A stretch of 64,000 nucleotides of DNA from CAWIJJ01 sp963836405 (GTDB lineage Bacteria > Acidobacteriota > Terriglobia > Bryobacterales > Bryobacteraceae): positions 1 through 64,000 of the forward strand of contig CAWIJL010000004.1 in NCBI GenBank assembly GCA_963836405.1. Direction: 5' to 3'. Position 1 is the stretch's first letter. Every line of letters begins with the position of its first letter. The position numbers and the translations under genes are program-made. The notes below the pieces were generated by a model. The model was given only the letters and a program-made list of their open reading frames with translations. It was not told where the DNA came from and did not search any database. Positions 63,119 through 64,000 of this stretch are shown here, piece after piece.

Positions 63119-63859
63119 GTGAACAGAGTCGAGAATAAGAGAATCGTCGTTACCGGCGGAGCCAACGGGCTCGGCGCCGAATATGTCCGTGCGCTGCACG
63201 AAGAGGGCGCGGCCGTGACCATCCTCGATCGCGACCGGAAAGCCGGCAGTGCGCTCGCGGAGGAACTCGGAGAGCGCTCTTTCTTCGTGGAGGCCGACGT
63301 TGCCGATCAGCCCTCGATTCAGCGGGCTTTTGCTGCCGTCGCGGAACATTTTGGCGGCATCGATGCCCTGGTCAACAACGCCGGCATATATCCGCACAAG
63401 CGATTCGAAGAGATCGAGCTCGAGGACTGGCGGCACGTCATCCGCACCAATCTCGAGAGCGTCTTTATCTGCACCAAAGAGGCGGTCCCTTACATGAAGT
63501 CCGCCGGCGGCGGCAAGGTTGTCAATGTCGCCACCAACCTGGTCTGGATCATGGGCCCGAACATGGCACACTACATCGCGTCCAAAGCCGGCGTGGTCGG
63601 GTTCTCGACCGGCGTTGCCAGGGAACTGGCCGTCTATGGAATTACCGTCAATGTGCTCGCGCCCGGCGCCAATCTGCCGGGCGAGCAACTGGACGCACGG
63701 GGCATGGACCGGATGCGCGAGATCGTATCCTACCAAGCCATCAAGCGGCCCCAGCTCGCCTGCGATCTGACCGGCGCCGTGGTGTTTCTCTGCTCCGGCG
63801 ATTCCGATTTTATGACGGGCCAGGTGATGTGTATAGACGGAGGCGTGGCGGTGCATTAA
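63119..63859 (+). CDS. short-chain dehydrogenase/reductase
   Basis: 246 residues from the GTG at 63119. The cofactor motif is VVTGGANGLGAEYV and the structural motif LVNNAGIYPH. The catalytic YxxxK is in HYIASKAGVVG. The Ser normally 13 residues before the Tyr is replaced by Thr (VATNLVWIMG). It lies 28 bases after the oxygenase gene. Membership of the RiPP operon is probable from spacing, but SDRs are common, so its role is open. Confidence 0.82.
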   Translation: MNRVENKRIVVTGGANGLGAEYVRALHEEGAAVTILDRDRKAGSALAEELGERSFFVEADVADQPSIQRAFAAVAEHFGGIDALVNNAGIYPHKRFEEIELEDWRHVIRTNLESVFICTKEAVPYMKSAGGGKVVNVATNLVWIMGPNMAHYIASKAGVVGFSTGVARELAVYGITVNVLAPGANLPGEQLDARGMDRMREIVSYQAIKRPQLACDLTGAVVFLCSGDSDFMTGQVMCIDGGVAVH

Positions 63860-63937
63860 CCATCCGGGCCGCGCCCCGGGTGTATACTCCGAACAGAATT
63901 CAACACGGGGCGAGGGGCCCTGCCTGGAAGGGATGCT
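63860..63937. other. short intergenic segment with a weak hairpin and -10 element
   Basis: CCGGG-CCGCGC-CCCGG forms a five-pair stem at about 63864-63879 without a following T-run. TATACT at 63883-63888 resembles a -10 box for the next gene; no good -35 hexamer lies 16-18 bases upstream. Confidence 0.3.
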
Positions 63938-64000
63938 ATGCCTGCGATTCAGTTTACGCTGAACGGCAAACCGCAAAGTGTGGATACCGTTCCCACCATG
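63938..64000 (+). CDS. 2Fe-2S-binding oxidoreductase subunit, N-terminus only
   Basis: 21 codons from the ATG at 63938, preceded by GGAAGGG. The start MPAIQFTLNGKPQSVDTVP matches the first strand of the plant-type ferredoxin domain in small subunits of the xanthine dehydrogenase / isoquinoline 1-oxidoreductase group. The FeS ligands are outside the window, so the call rests on a short stretch. Confidence 0.6.
   Translation, partial: MPAIQFTLNGKPQSVDTVPTM

Noticed and set aside
1..64000. tRNA, rRNA genes or CRISPR arrays
   Set aside because: No cloverleaf-like segment with conserved GTTCGA/CCA-type arms, no rRNA-like stretch and no regularly spaced repeats were noticed in the gaps I read.

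Overview
The window looks like chromosomal DNA of an Acidobacteriota member of the Solibacter/Bryobacter type. This is inferred from uniformly high G+C coding sequence, a GWxTD protein, TonB-dependent receptors with an N-terminal carboxypeptidase-regulatory-like domain, a PEP-CTERM protein, a DUF4331 protein, many secreted esterases and amidohydrolases, and IS66 elements with passenger genes. No rRNA, tRNA or CRISPR array was seen.

Layout. 1-9620 is a nested mobile region. A partial IS66-family element with a DUF4338 passenger lies at 1 to about 2793 on the minus strand. Next to it is a four-gene unit at 2959-9466: a DUF6431-like protein, a CHC2/Toprim primase and two tyrosine recombinases, joined by 4-bp start/stop overlaps. 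A second, complete IS66 element (4807-7656) has split the first recombinase and left an exact 8-bp target duplication, GTTACAGA. 9621-17753 (minus) is an envelope block: polytopic membrane protein, small amidohydrolase, outer-membrane barrel, GWxTD protein, TPR protein and a Tat-exported HELLH protein. 17884-29109 (plus) holds an RND tripartite efflux operon, a methyltransferase, an ABC exporter and a catalytically degenerate subtilase fused to a TIR domain. 29110-33720 is a PEP-CTERM / DUF4331 / TPR / TPR run behind a structured leader. 33747-43415 (minus) carries cydB, cydA, a large TonB-dependent receptor, lgt, lspA and ileS. 43569-49049 holds a response-regulator phosphatase, a glutaminyl cyclotransferase-like protein, two secreted esterases and exonuclease III. 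49120-56826 is a set of exported enzymes: DUF362 protein, amidohydrolase, quinoprotein dehydrogenase, and Tat-exported RidA and SelA-like PLP enzymes. 57075-63859 is a RiPP (azole-peptide) gene cluster. The window ends in the start of a 2Fe-2S oxidoreductase subunit.

The most interesting system is the RiPP operon. A 108-residue precursor ends in seven consecutive cysteines. It is followed by a SagB-type azoline oxidase, a HemN-like radical SAM enzyme, an E1-like protein with a leader-binding domain, a YcaO cyclodehydratase with a proline-rich PxPxP tail, a JmjC-type oxygenase and a short-chain dehydrogenase. I infer that the cysteines become thiazol(in)es and are then tailored. Second is the TIR fusion at 27514, where the subtilase Asp and His are replaced but Ser is kept.

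Sequence quality matters here. I count 17 single-base indels that break otherwise well-conserved genes: twelve within 1.85 kb of ileS, four in the recombinase/primase unit and one in the GWxTD gene. In ileS the reading frame can be followed base by base through all twelve, with catalytic motifs intact. Local sequencing or assembly error is therefore more likely than decay, and the broken genes should be read with that in mind.
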